Source: Enoplolaimus lenunculus (taxonomy: Eukaryota > Nematoda > Enoplea > Enoplida > Thoracostomopsidae). From it: a DNA stretch of 64,000 bases. Below, piece after piece: positions 10,894-22,605 of the stretch (positions are counted from its first letter, which is position 1; every line of letters starts with the position of its first letter). The position numbers and the translations under genes are program-made. The stretch covers positions 62,001 through 126,000 of the forward strand of contig JASANG010000519.1 of NCBI GenBank assembly GCA_030248215.1, read 5' to 3'. Under the pieces are notes generated by a model. That model worked only from the letters and a program-made list of their open reading frames with translations, searched no databases and was not told where the DNA came from.

Positions 10894-12717
10894 ATGGTAA
10901 AATACATTTTTGTAGTAATCGTTATTGCGCTGGCTCACTATGCAGGTAAGTCTAATAATAGACATTAATGGCCAATTGTGACTGAGCGATGTAAAAGCGG
11001 ATGTGATTACAACGTTACAGAGATCTAACGGAATTCCGATTCCGGCTGAAATTCCGACAAAATTTGCATTCGGATTCCGATTCCGAACGAGTGTGATTCC
11101 GATGCCGGAATTCCGGTTTTTCCGCTGACGTACGTGCGTTTTTCCATCAAAATTATTTCATGTTTAAACTTATGTTCCAACTTGATTTAAAGGCATTTAA
11201 TAACGGAAAATGAATTGAAAAGCCACCCAATTTGGAGAATTATGCTTTGCTACTGAAAGCTTACACTGAGCAAATACTGTGCAAAATGTCAAATAAAGCC
11301 TATTCGGTTTTTCGACTAAAACTTGATAAAATCATAACATATTTAAATCTAAAAATTCTGATTCCGATTCCGATTCCGGTTCCGACGAGCAAATTCTATT
11401 CCGATTCCGATTCTGACAAAATAACGTTCCGGTTGGAATCCTTCAACGTTATATAAAGTGAAAAAGTGTGTTTTTACGTAAGCCAGGTATCGCAGTTTTT
11501 GCAGTGTTTCGGACTCCAACACTGCAAAAAATGGTGAGTCAAACTGACTCTCTCGGAAATAGGCTTTTCCTGACTACACAACCTGAATCAAAGTTCGACT
11601 CCGCCTGAGTCAAATTCCACTCAATTTGACTCTGGCGGAGTCAAATGTTAACTCAGTTAGTGTAGTCAGGAAAAGCCTATTTCGGAGAGAGTCAATTTCA
11701 CTCACCATGTTTTGCAGGGTAGTGTCCCAATCTTCCAGGGTCCAAACCACCCAGTCTACCAATCTCCCAGTTAGGAAACCCCTATATTTAACATGGGTCA
11801 ATATAAGTACCGCAATTTTAACAAACTAAAAAGTAGTTTCCTAAGAACTAGTAGCAAGCGAGAAATAATTAGGAAAAGGGATTTATTCAACTTATCCAAG
11901 CATCAATTCATCGTTTAATATACCATATAATTTGAGGCGCGTTCACTACTAACAAACTTCATAATTAATCGGGCGAGCACCCAGAAGTTCGTATCGGTAT
12001 CGGTCTTGAGGTTTAGAAGAGTGTAAAGCATTTCAGCTGCACCGAGAACATCTGAAAGCGCACTCCATGGCAAATGATATATCGTTCGTTTAAGAAAGCG
12101 AATCTTGAGACTTCGAATTTAAGCCGCGCCTGGTTCCTTTATCTGCACAAAATAGATTTTTATTTACGAATTCGATGGGGTCTAGTCTCCATGAGCCCGT
12201 GTTGGCTCGCGGTAGAGTTAGGCTATTGTCAACTACTACGACCATGACTGCCTGTATAATTTTAGACTCAGTTGGCGAATCGAAAAAAACCTGTTCGTGT
12301 AAGTTGAGCGGCCTTGAGCAAGGCCGAGACAAATTCAACACAATATTCGGCTGCGATGGCAATATGCAATGCCAAGGCTATTCGTGCATTAAAACCGAAC
12401 ACTATCCCGATCCGGATAGCGGATTCGATACAGTCGAAACGAATACTTGTAATCCGGATGACAATTTTGTCGCTGACAGTGTTGACAGTTTGAGTGCGTC
12501 TGTGGTCAAACAATCGTTGATTAATTTCGGCGTTTCAGAAGCGGATGCGAGCCGATTTTCGACCGGAAAAATTTCAGTTTACCGCGACGAAACGGCAATT
12601 ATTGATTTAGCGGATCTTGCAGAAGCGCTTGCTGATAGCGGAGCTTCCACCGTTCGCGTGGGTTTATCGCTGCTGGTTGCTGCGTTTACGCTTGCAATGT
12701 TCCATGTCCAATTTTAA
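10894..12717 (+). CDS. Small Cys-rich, probably GPI-anchored surface protein A
   Basis: Two exons: 10894-10945 and 12266-12717, 167 residues. Exon 1 encodes only a signal peptide (MVKYIFVVIVIALAHYA) and ends at a perfect GTAAGT donor, phase 1; exon 2 follows a TTTTAG acceptor and opens in the right phase. The mature part has six cysteines in the order C-x-C-K, G-C, C, C, C, all within its first third, then an acidic Ala/Asp/Ser-rich half. The C-terminus is a small-residue site (DSGAS), a short spacer and a hydrophobic tail ending FHVQF, the layout of a GPI-attachment signal. The paralog is at 19773-22605: C-x-C-K, GL, GC, the C-x-G-x-x-C element and the FG..x(1-5)AS..F segment are shared. The family is unknown to me and does not match the ten-cysteine Ly6 pattern. 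Function is not inferable beyond a secreted or surface location. The 1.3-kb intron holds repeats. Confidence 0.8.
10946..12265. other. Intron 1 of surface protein A, with repeats
   Basis: The 1320-bp intron holds a CCGATTCCGATTCC-type patch in two parts (about 11030-11130 and 11350-11430) and a complete palindromic MITE at 11520-11719. Nothing else is recognisable. Confidence 0.7.
11520..11719. mobile_element. Palindromic MITE, copy 2
   Basis: Begins CACTGCAAAAAATGGTGAGT and closes with ACTCACCATGTTTTGCAGGG; the inner arms carry the GACTCTCTCGGAAATAGGC and CTGGCGGAGTC words of the other copies. The flanking TA is eroded. Confidence 0.8.
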
Positions 12718-13025
12718 GCAATTATACTTCCTGAGAACGTATTCTCAAATGCTCATAGCACCTATATTACTATTTAGCCACAGTTTTCAAACAAGCGAAC
12801 CAAGTATGCAGCATCTACGAATAGGAAAAATCACACAGTAAATGAAAACCATTAACCATAAGGACCAGAAATTTCATAAAACGTTATTAACAGACCTATT
12901 CTCACCTGGCCATAACTTGGTGCGACGTACAATTGGAGAATACGGGCATTTAAGTGCAGCTCTCTAGCTTCGGCTGTATACCAGATGCATTTGTAAAATT
13001 GCTTTCTAGTAATTTTTTATTTTTG

Positions 13026-13112
13026 GACCAATGTATAGAGCAGGGTCGTAAACATTACTCTATTAGTCCCGCAGAAAAACGTTCCGACGCTGATCTTTAC
13101 ACAGGCCCATTT
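13026..13112 (-). mobile_element. TTAGGC-family MITE without the array
   Basis: On the minus strand: GGGCCTGTGTAAAGATCAG, CGTCGGAACGTTTTTCTGCG, GGACTAATAGAGTAATG, then directly CCCTGCTCTATACATTGG. Both ends and the leader of the family are present, but the GCTTAGG core is absent. It shows the short form of the element, either from internal loss or from before the array grew. Confidence 0.6.
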
Positions 13113-14105
13113 TTTAAATACAAACAGCTGTTGATATAGCGACGAAGTTTAGATGGCTGATTATAGGACTTAATAGAAGAAAGCAATAAACTTTATATGA
13201 AACCAATTTTTAAACTCCTTTAAGTATACAGTTCAGTTGTACTCCTAGCTTAAGTGATAATAAGGGTTGAATCTAACCATAAAGATTTGTTCTTTCATAA
13301 CGTTAATTTAGTTTACAAGTATGAAAATATTTATTCAAAAGTGTTCCTTCAAATTTATCGTTTGCTACCGCTTTCAAGTACCTTTTGTTCGTGTTTATAA
13401 TTGCACCAAGACGTGTTCGCGTGTATTTTGTGTTTGTTGCAAGATTCATGTTTGTTTTATTGTTGTGCCAGTGCAGCATAAACATCTTTTGGGTTCAATA
13501 TAAATGTAGTAATTAATAATCGAACGTTTGCATGAAAAGGCAGTATTTAAACCAGAAATGTTTGCTTGAAATTACAATTGCAACTTTTTTAGTATTTTTT
13601 CATATAATTCGAATTCTAAATATAATCTACAAGTGTTTCCGTTTTAGTTCTGCTAAAAACGTCTGCCAAACGACTACAAATCTAGTCTAGTAAATAAGTT
13701 AGAATATAGAATGGTTTTAGGTTAATTTCCACTCTATTTTTATTTCAAAATTTTGTAAATATACTTAAACGTGTAAAGCGATTTTTATTTTAAGAGTAAA
13801 TTTATTATATTTGATTTAGTAATTAATACCGTCAATGACTATGTCTTTCTTAAAGACTATTGAAAATAAATAATACTACTAATATTCATTATTTCGGCAC
13901 CGTTCCAGCTGTTGTATAAAACATTTGATAATATACAAGCGAAAATATATCCAGATAAAGATAATACAAACAATGGGCAATGTTAGTTTTACAGCCGTAA
14001 CTGTAGATTAGCATATTCGACAACAGTAACTGCTAAAATTAAACCATGTCAAGATTTATTGATGCTTTTTGATCGCACAATAATAGATGTTATACTGATA
14101 AAGCG

Positions 14106-14185
14106 GGCCAATGTTACTTTTAGAGCAATAACTCTAGATAAACATATTCCTAAGTCTAAGCCTAAGCCTAAGCGCAAGCACATTT
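14106..14185 (-). mobile_element. Partial TTAGGC-bearing MITE
   Basis: GGCCAATGTTACTTTTAGAG is the right end of the AGTAACATTGGCC sub-type (also at 55367 and 56022), read inverted. It is followed by ACATATTCCTAAGTC and (GCCTAA)n. The other end is missing. Confidence 0.6.
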
Positions 14186-15659
14186 GTCAAATCTCTATTT
14201 GCCATCGTTCGAGACAATTTGACAATCCTAAAAATAATACTGGTTTAAAGCAAATGTTAATGCTTGCCGACTTATATAACTGCTGTGGTTCCTGTTCGGT
14301 ACTAAAGGCACGCAGAATCCTTCATACGGACTTGATAAGACTGTAGCTTGTATAATCTAAGTAATAACAATTTAATAACAGTAATACATGCAAAAATTTA
14401 CTAACTCAGATGCAAACATAATTGAACCGGTGTTCTGTGTCCTATCTGAACGTCAAAAAAGTCAAAAATTAGTTAACGTTCTGAATACCGTTAATCAATC
14501 ACCGAGCCAAAAGATTGCGGAGTAGAACTGATGCAAAAACTTTCATTTGCAAAATTTAGTTTTGGACGGAAAAACTAAATGAATGAACGGAATAGCAGGA
14601 CTATTTCGTAGATGAATAGTTAATATAGTGCTGCTGCGAGCTATCCCAAATTTGAATGAACAAAAGCTTTCGTTTGATACTCCTCTCAAAAGTGTGCAGA
14701 ATAAACGGAAGCAAAAAATGGACCGACATGTTAATTTTCCGCTAATAATAGCGGGAGGCATGATAAATATTGACGAATACTTTTAATATTTTAAAGACAA
14801 AATAGCGGATGCTCTATTTTTAAAAATTTATAAATAAATTTTTATTTTTATTTCAATTCGAGTAACTGCAACATACCTATCTACGTTTATAAAACATCAA
14901 ATGATATGTAAGTGATTGCAACTGAAGGACAACCATAAAATAATGGAATCTCCAGTACTTTTATAGCGGAAGCAGAAACGAAAACGGACATCAATTTTTA
15001 TCGGAAACTGAAACCGATATCCGGCTACTCTATGAGTGGCATATCAGGGGTCTCGCACGCGAAGTGAGCAAGAATCCAGACGCAATTTAGTATTACATCA
15101 ACCATAATACTTTATTTTGCTTGGTTTCGGTACCGCATCCGAAGCCCATAATTGCCCTTAGATGCTCACAGGCTTTACAGAATTAAAAGTGCATCGGTTC
15201 ACTTCGTTAAAACCTTCAGTGCAAGTTTGATACGCAGAGAATTTTCGCGAGCGAATTGAGGCAGAAACCAGGCACACTTTTTTGAATTCAAACCATATAT
15301 AAGTAAACACAAATCGCAAAATAGAGCGGACCCTAAAGTAGATCATAACACTCACTGTTTAAACCGTATGAAGCATGCAAAAACTACCCAAACCGCGCAG
15401 TTAGAAAAGTCTCTCCCAAATATTGTACTCTTTGAAGAAAATCAGATAGCGGCGGAGTTATTACTGGTTAAGTCAATATCATTGTTCTAAGCCGAGCATT
15501 CAGACATATTAAATAATTACAAAAAGTATGCTGCGTTACGGTCTTATCAATCATTTTGGTGTCTCGAAGTAGTTTACAAAAAATATTTTAAGAACAAAAA
15601 TAGCGAAAATTAAAGCACACAAAGCTATATAACTTTCAAATATCTAAAATAAAAAACAT

Positions 15660-15964
15660 TACAAAAGTTTAATTCAACGGATACTTGCAATACCGTATAT
15701 ATCAGTATTAACGAAGGGCGGCGGAGGGCGGGTTGAAAATAAATAACAGTCCGTAACCGAATAACAAGGGGGTACAACCTTGCATTATTATTCATGCTAT
15801 TGACGCAAGACAAATAGAAGTTTAATTCAACGATATATCAGTACGAAGGTTGGCGGAGCGTGCGCTAAAAATAAATAGCGGTCCGTAACCGAATAACAGG
15901 TCGGTGCCCTCTGGAGAGGCCAAATAAATATCAGTCCCCCTTCTTATTCGGGTCACTACAGTAC
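15660..15964 (-). mobile_element. TACTGTAGTGACCCG element, copy 1 (inverted, partly doubled)
   Basis: On the minus strand: AGTACTGTAGTGACCCGAAT, AAGAAGGGGGACTGATATT, GGCCTCTCCAGAGGGCACC, CTGTTATTCGGTTACGGACC, then a TTAATATATCG segment and TTTGTCTTGCGTCAATAGC. The 3' half recurs at 15660-15790, giving a tandem partial copy about 140 bp away. Non-coding. Confidence 0.65.
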
Positions 15965-16072
15965 TCTCTATGAAATGTGAGTACGAAATAATGGACACTG
16001 CACAGTGAATGTTATAGCATGTCCGCGCTATGCAAATACTCTACAAAATGCGACGTCTTTCGAACGCGCATT

Positions 16073-16131
16073 GATGCGATAGTTCACTGGTAAACGAACT
16101 GACTTCGTCCCGGGTTCGATTCTGAAACTGA
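16073..16131 (+). repeat. tRNA-like unit (SINE head or tRNA relic)
   Basis: GATAGTTCACTGGTAAACG resembles a Pol III A box, and 30 bp on GGGTTCGATTC is a near-perfect B box. The anticodon region does not form a clear stem, so this is called tRNA-derived, not a working tRNA. Confidence 0.45.
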
Positions 16132-17919
16132 AAAATAAATTTCAGTTGAAATGAAAAGTAGATTTTGCGAGATATCCGAGATGGAAAAGTTACCAATAAT
16201 CATCTCACATTAATGTTTATGTAATTTCGCCATGCCGCAGTGAGTTATGTCCAAATTTCTAGGCTAAACTGACATAATCAACTTTTTGACTGAAGGGATT
16301 GAGTTTTGGACCTCCTCTATTCAAATTTAGCTGCAATACCCAAAGTGAACCGGAACCAGGTGTTAATATCATCGTTGTTCTGGTACGTTTTTGTCTCAAG
16401 TAAAACCGAAAAAGTGAATCTTTCTTCCTATCAAAATTTGGACCCATACATTGGCTGGTTGAATAGCTACTACCGCGTAAACACAAAGTGCGAAAATTGC
16501 AAAATTTAGGGGGTTCAGATAAGACAGAATTACTGTAAGTGAAAGTCGCGAGATAATAGATTAACTATGCTATTGTTCACTATAAAAATATTGAAATCGA
16601 CATAAAAATTGCTCAATTGGTGATATTTCGATATATGTGGTATTTTTGAAGCAGATGCTGCGTAGTTTTTTTACGTTTGGCACTACTAAGCACATGGACT
16701 GAGATGAGGAAATGGCTCGTAAAGCAGGGTGGTGTATGAAGCCGCCGACCGCCCGTCATTGATTTGTTTTGAAAATTCAATAGAGTTCGCCGCAATGTTT
16801 CGTTCTCAAGTCACTCGCTTGCACCAAAAGTTTATACTTACGCAAATCGATGTATAACTCAGAAAATAGTCTGGACGCAGTAACACACTACTTCATGGCA
16901 TCAAAAGCTTGGTTTGCAAAAAAACATCAGTTTCAAATTTTAGGATTTCCAAAACAACGTCCATGTTTTTCAATTGTGATTCTGGCGTTTTACGTTAATG
17001 CCAATGGTGATGCAGATCAGAGCATACCGTCGCTGTGTTGTATCGGTATCATCAACATGGCGGTTCGAGGGAAATGTGGCTAAGGTTTCCGCAAGGCGTT
17101 GGGCGCCGCCAGAAAGGTAAGTTCCATTCAGTGGCGTATTTAGACATTTTAGATGGAATAGATCACGCGATATAAAAACAGAAGCGTAAAAAGAACTCAC
17201 GAGAATTTGTCAGGTCTAAGGAACATGTATAAATCACAGTTTTTATTTTTTTACATGTCAATGGTATTGTAACTCCATTACCGTTCTTGGTTTTTGTTCG
17301 TAAATTGCAACATACATCTATAGATTTTGTGTATTATGCTTTAAACCATGGTCCAATAATCAATACTTGTACGATGTCTTTGAAGCATGACTGTCAACCC
17401 GGTATTTGCTATTTTTTATTTCCAAAACAGTGTTTAGTTTTTATTGGTTTACTTGCAAGCGCTTGGAAACACATCATTCAAGACAAGATGTTTGGTTTTG
17501 CTCATCCTATTGAGGATATTACTAAAGCTGACATAAAAATGCGTATTATTTACGCTTGGAGGCCGCGCCGTGGGAAGCACCCACCGAACTCGCATTTGGG
17601 GCGCCCAAGGTTGCAAGGCGGTTCACTTTTGGCTGAAACAAAAATGTGGTTCTGTGTCAATTTTATCTTGCCAGGTTGCGAATCGCAAATAAGGTTTGCG
17701 GTTCGCACGAGCATGTTTTTCATTTTACTTGCACGTTACTAACAATGAATTTTTGGGCGTAGGTCTGGGTTTAACACGTGGCCATTAAGAATCGTGCCAC
17801 CTTCAGGTGGTTTAATTTAGCTTTCTAAATACTCATCTGCATAATTTCGCTAAATGTCCTGTGCTTCGCAGCATTGTTCGTGTAGGTAAGTGATACGAAA
17901 GAAGCGTATACCACCCAGA

Positions 17920-18070
17920 AGTGAGTAAAAAATTTTTTACCCGCGCTGCACTTTACCCACGGAAATTTTATTTTCTTACCCGCTGGAATACCCATGCAAT
18001 ATGTCTTTACCCGTTACCCACCTGTACCCGCGCAAAATTCCTTTACCGTAACCAGCCTTTTCCCGCCCTT
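17920..18070 (+). repeat. ACCCGC element, copy
   Basis: Runs of TTTACCCGCG, ACCCACGGAAATTTT and TACCCGCTGGAATACCC, ending near CCCGGCCCTGTTC. It is one of eight patches of the same word family in the window. Confidence 0.6.
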
Positions 18071-18184
18071 CAGGAACACGACCCGGCCCTGTTCTATACA
18101 TGGGCTGTACGTACTTGTTTATCACTCATACGGTAAAAACAGTGTAAAAAATCAAGTTTTCCTACGTTATCTGGTTTCATGTGT

Positions 18185-18330
18185 CTTACAAAAATTTTAG
18201 GTGGTTAAAGTTTAACAAATGTTTACCCGCACTTTGAAACTCTTTACCCGCGGGTATACCCGCGGCAAAATCTTCTTACTCAACCCGCGTTTTACCCGAA
18301 AAGACCCGCTGGTTGTATGCGGCTCTGATA
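18185..18330 (+). repeat. ACCCGC element, copy
   Basis: ATTTTAGGTGGTTAAAG, TTTACCCGCACTTTGAAAC, TTACCCGCGGGTATACCCGC and AACCCGCGTTTTACCCG in order, closing with GCGGCTCTG. The order matches the copy at 19253 and, inverted, the one at 62195, so this is a dispersed element rather than a local simple repeat. Confidence 0.65.
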
Positions 18331-18609
18331 CCACCCATCGGTGCTGACTGGCCACATCTTGGATACAAAGTATCACCACTACTGAGTGACGACAAATGTG
18401 ATTATTTTTGGTTTTGTGAAACCATTTTGGGATTTTCCATTCATGTTTTATGAATACTTTTTTGGTTATATATGTTGTGCGTGCCTGATTCCAATTGCTT
18501 AATTTATATTCATATAATTTTCGAAACTTTCACATACTTCACGCCACGTTCGGGGTTGCTCACTCAGTCATTTTGATGTTCCATACTTGCTTACATCAGA
18601 GGTGTAAGT

Positions 18610-18715
18610 ATATACTTTTTACCCGCACTGCGCATTACCCGCGGGAATTTTTTTATGCGCGCGGGTATACCCGCGCAATATTACTTTACCCACTGCCCGA
18701 CTTTACCCGCCTTTA
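18610..18715 (+). repeat. ACCCGC element, copy
   Basis: TTTTTACCCGCACTGCGC, GCGCGCGGGTATACCCGCGC and CTTTACCCGCC in order. The left arm is missing. Confidence 0.6.
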
Positions 18716-19252
18716 ATTTTTCTTGTGCGTTCAAAACAGTTGGGGTAATCTTACAGTGTGTAGATATTAGTCAGTCAAGTTACGTTACAGAAAATTTTTT
18801 TTGGTAACTTTGAAAACAAGCCATAGAGTAAAAAATATAACACCGGATAATAGCGCACATTACACCTATCACCGGAAAAACTAGCTTGTTTGCCGATGTG
18901 CGATCATGATCAGTGAATCAAAACGTTTTTGTCTGTGCGAAATCATTGTAATTAAAATATAGAAATCATACATTTCTTTACTCGTTTCGCCTAAATTTGT
19001 CTTAAGATTTCATTTGGAAAACTTTAGAACATATTGTTACAAGCTAAAGAACAATATAACTTCCATAGGAACAACGAAGAATGTCTCCAAATGCTAAAGC
19101 TGTACTCCAAAAATTTCCGTTGAAATGTATGTGAAAATTATTCCCCCGTGCATTAATTCAGCCAGAACCATAATCTTAACAACCTGCTTTATTTGTGATG
19201 GATACTAACTACGTATTTTAAAACGCTGTTTGTTGTTTTTTGTGAAAATTTT

Positions 19253-19378
19253 AGGCGGGTAAAGAATCACAAATTTTCACCCGCGCTTTGAAATTCTTTA
19301 CCCGCAGGTATTCCCGCGTCAAAGTTTTCTTACACGTACCCGCGTTACCAGCGGGTACCCACGAACAGTGTGCAGCTC
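19253..19378 (+). repeat. ACCCGC element, best-preserved copy
   Basis: AGGCGGGTAAAGAATCAC, TTTCACCCGCGCTTTGAAA, TTTACCCGCAGGTATTCCCG, GTACCCGCGTTACCAGCGG and a closing TGCAGCTCTG. The inverted copy at 62195 opens GCAGAGCTGCACGC, which defines one terminus. Confidence 0.65.
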
Positions 19379-19772
19379 TGTTTTGCATTACTTGTGCATA
19401 TGTTAATTACGATTTATCAAAACAAAATCTTGCAAGTTTGAATAGGGTATAACGGTATATTTTAGTAATTCTTGAATCAGACTCGGATTTCCGATGACCT
19501 TTGTACGAAAGCCCTGTTCAATCACAAAGTAGTATTTTTGGTAAATGGCTACGTCAAGTCTTGACAGCAAACAGGCGATTCGAAATTACCTTTAAGTTTC
19601 GCGTAGCCCGTTCGCGTTAAACGGGTATACCTTAGCCCGATCAACATACGAGTCTTAACATTAATAAAGTGTGTATAATTAAAATATTCTGCAGTCAAAT
19701 AATTGACACTTATAATCCTTAATTAATTTATATTTAAGAGAATAGCAATATTGTTGAATCGCAATTAACAAG

Positions 19773-22605
19773 ATGGCAAACTACCTCGCTTTTGTTGTAT
19801 TAACCATTACTGTATTACTGGTTGACCTTGCAGGTAAATTAAATCTTATAAAAATGTAACCAATATTATGCTCGGTGCGCAACGCTACATTGAACCTGTG
19901 TTACAAAATCATTTGAAAAAGTTAGAATTAGTCTGTTTACCATTACGATGCCGCTGACCTGGATATCAACTATGTCAATGACACAACGGAACTATTGCAA
20001 TTTTACAATTTTAATTCCCCCCCCAAACTTGTTGAGGATGGAAATCGTTCCAGACTTTTTAGAAAACGTAAATAGGTTTTTCAGCTGGTTTTTCTTTGAC
20101 CAGATTTTTTCGTTAATCGGTAAAATTTTAAACGTCATATTTATAAACCGGAAGTGTCCGACCAGACCAGACCGGGCCGAAGCGGTTAAGTCTTGGGCGG
20201 CCGTGGACCAGACCAGTGAAAATTTTCAGACCGGTTTCGTCCGGTTCACATCACTAGTGCTCTGACATTTATACGCTGTTAACGCCTTTTCACATTGAGT
20301 TGCCTGTAGGCAACTCAGCACAGTGTATATACATTAAATAGTATATATCGCACCGTGTTTAACAATTGCAACACGTATACATAGTACTAAATCACCACAA
20401 GGCGTGAGAGTCCCCTCGGACTCGAGCGTCAAGCTCCTATAGCGAGTTCGAATCAAAGGATAAAAGTAGGTCTCAGGGGAAATAGAAAATATTCATGTGA
20501 GAAAGGGTTAAACTTGTAGATATTTCATCGAGTACTGCTGGACAAAAATGTAAACAGTGCTCCGTACATCCATGCAAACAGGAAATATTAGCAGATGAAC
20601 AAAAATATTTTCAGAGAGAGCAAATTAGAATAGAAATTTTCATTGAGGGGGCGATAATCGCCGTCGAAGCGGCAACGCCGCCTCTCGACCACCACCCGCG
20701 GGTGCGGCTTTGCTGGAACAAAACATGCGCAAACTAAAGTCTCAATTATGGGCTGCACAAAAAGCCTTACCTTCACGCCAACAGTCTAGGCAGCCTTACC
20801 GTAAGGCCAAAAGCCTAAGCCTAAGCCGAACCCTCAAATGTTAAGGGAAAAGTATACGTAAGAGTATAATGTTTTAAGAATGTGACAAATGTGAATGCAA
20901 GATCGAAGGCTTAGACGCGGGTCAAAACGAGTATACAATCGCGTACGGATGCGGTAAAGAAAAATGTCGCGGTGCGTATTGTCAAAAAACAACATTTAAA
21001 AGTGTACAATACGATCCAATAACAGCGTATTCGTGTCATAAAGATGGTACATACCCTGGCAACGCGTGTTTAAAGCTGTCAAACGTTGATTCACAAGCAA
21101 TTTTGACCAAATTTGGACTTGCGTCGTCGGTCGCAAGCGAATTTTGGGGTCAATTGTGTACATTCAGAGAATTTGAACCGGCTATTCAAGCGGATTTAGA
21201 TTCGGAAATTGCTGATGAACATCATAGCGGTAGGTTTTATGCGAGCTTCTTGCCACGGCAGTAGTAACGGTAGGTGGTTAGCCTAGGTCTCAGCTTGAAC
21301 CTAAGCATAATTGATTGACAAAGGAATTGAATTTATATATTGCCGCAAGCAAGCGAAGCGTAAACAAAAAATTAATCTAAAGTTTAAGCTTACTCTATCG
21401 CAGTCCGGCGGAACAACTGGCCGCCCCTGATTTATACATAGGCCACTGTCGGAAACACCTGTCGGAAACACTGCAAAAATAAATGCAAGATGTTCCATAG
21501 GGGCAGCCTGATTTTGAAATCGAATCATTGTAAGCTAATAACAAAATAGTTTTCGGTTCAATCGACAGGTTTTTCAATTTTTGGATCGTATCGTATGTGC
21601 ATTATACAATGATCCTATGTTATATAAGTATATAAGGGCGTGACCACTAAGAGACAAGAAGACTGAAAAACTTACTTGGAGGTTTAGGCATAGGCTTAAT
21701 CTTAGGTTTAGTGGAAACGCTCATACAATTTAACGACGGGAGTAAAAATGAACACACTGCATTGCACCAATTGCTTTACGAAAAGGCTAAGCAACAGAAT
21801 TAAAGTTTAGGAAAATTAGGTATAAAGTTTCTAACTAAATAACAGGATGCTGAACAGACTTTTATTGATTTGGATTCAAAGCGGGTACCCCTCTTAAATA
21901 TCGCAGTTTTCGCCACAACGGTTTACTACAGTATACATTTTGTTTCCGGCTGCAGTTTCTGAAAACGCTGAAAACTCTAGCACAGATTTATGTCCTTAAC
22001 AAAAATGGAAACGGATATTCGTGTATAAACCTGGGCCGAGGGTCCGCCTCGCGAGACCGAGGCTTCCATACGATTCAAAGAGGCCGTGAATGACTCACTA
22101 CGGCCCTATATAATCTATCTTGGCCTCTCGTTATTCACCGACCGAGGCTCTCGTTTGATTTGCAGAGGCCTTCGACCATATTTGGCGTACTTCAACAGAT
22201 TTGATGTGTTATGGCGCCTGATGGTTTTGGAATTCTCAGAATTTGACTAATTTTCTGCAACTGGGACCAAAACATTTAATGAGTCACTGGGAGTGATATT
22301 CCCAAAAGGACCAAGACGTTCTAGTTGCTATGGGGAGGTGGTAGCTTCGGTACCGAGAATAGAATCATATATTTAAACGTTACCATTAAATTATTAAGTT
22401 TAAGTTATAATCTGCTTTCTACAGATTGTAACGTCACATTTTACCCTGTTCCGAACAATGAACAAAAAGTGATATAACCCTCAAGCAAAAAGATTACGAC
22501 GAAAAAAAGTAAATATTCAACGTATATTTTTTAGGATCCGCGCGCATCTCGCCACATGTTTTCGTACTGGTGTCGATTTTGCTGGCGGCAATTATGGCAA
22601 CTTGA
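19773..22605 (+). CDS. Small Cys-rich, probably GPI-anchored surface protein B
   Basis: Three exons: 19773-19833, 20879-21229 and 22535-22605, 160 residues, every junction phase 1 with GT-AG sites. Exon 1 is a signal peptide (MANYLAFVVLTITVLLVDLA). Exon 2 encodes the ectodomain: it opens CDKCECKIEGL, then YGC, KC, YC, YSC, NAC and QLC, nine cysteines in all, six of which align with protein A. Exon 3 is only a GPI-type tail: GSARISPHVFVLVSILLAA and a short end. A paralog at 10894-12717 shares the C-x-C-K start, the GC, the C-x-G-x-x-C element and the FG..x(1-5)AS..F segment, but it has the ectodomain and tail fused in one exon; the extra intron here separates the tail. The spacing between the paralogs is about 7 kb, same strand. 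Biological role unknown. Repeats occupy both introns. Confidence 0.8.
19834..20878. other. Intron 1 of surface protein B, with repeats
   Basis: It holds a GACCGGGCC-type patch (20150-20240), a SINE copy (20398-20512) and the tail of a TTAGGC element (around 20790-20835). A short GC-rich block at 20650-20705 is not explained. Confidence 0.6.
20398..20512 (+). repeat. tRNA-derived SINE, copy 2
   Basis: GGCGTGAGAGTCCCCTCGGA, CGAGCGTCAAGCTCCTATAG, then a shortened middle, GAGTTCGAATCAAAGGAT as B-box region, and a conserved tail AAAAGTAGGTCTCAG with GAAATAGAAAATATTCATG and AAAGGGTTAAAC. Tail and head match the copy at 28990. Confidence 0.7.
21230..22534. other. Intron 2 of surface protein B, with repeats
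   Basis: It carries an inverted TTAGGC element (21270-21443) and a patch built on GAGGC/GGCCTC words (22020-22180: CCGAGGCTTCC, AGAGGCCGTG, GGCCTCTCG). No exon is evident. Confidence 0.6.
21270..21443 (-). mobile_element. TTAGGC-bearing MITE, copy 5 (inverted)
   Basis: On the minus strand: GGCCTATGTATAAATCAGG, GGCGGCCAGTTGTTCCGCCG, CTGCGATAGAGTAAGC, TTAAACTTTAGATTAATTT, then a poorly preserved array (AGCTGAGACCTAGGC). Confidence 0.6.

Larger units (their letters stand above)
12718..19772. other. Intergenic tract between the two GPI-protein genes
   Basis: About 7 kb. It holds an array-less TTAGGC-family element (13026), a partial TTAGGC element (14106), a short CGGAAAC-type patch (14950-15040), a TACTGTAGTGACCCG element (15660-15964), a tRNA-like unit (16073) and three ACCCGC elements (17920-18715). 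A 151-codon open frame at 17287-17742 has no splice, motif or composition support. From 13120 to 14050 and 16200 to 17280 I see nothing definite. Confidence 0.6.

Noticed and set aside
17287-17742. 151-codon plus-strand open frame
   Set aside because: It is somewhat longer than expected by chance, but the peptide has no motif, an odd composition change in the middle (a Pro/Arg/Gly-rich run) and no fitting splice sites or neighbours.
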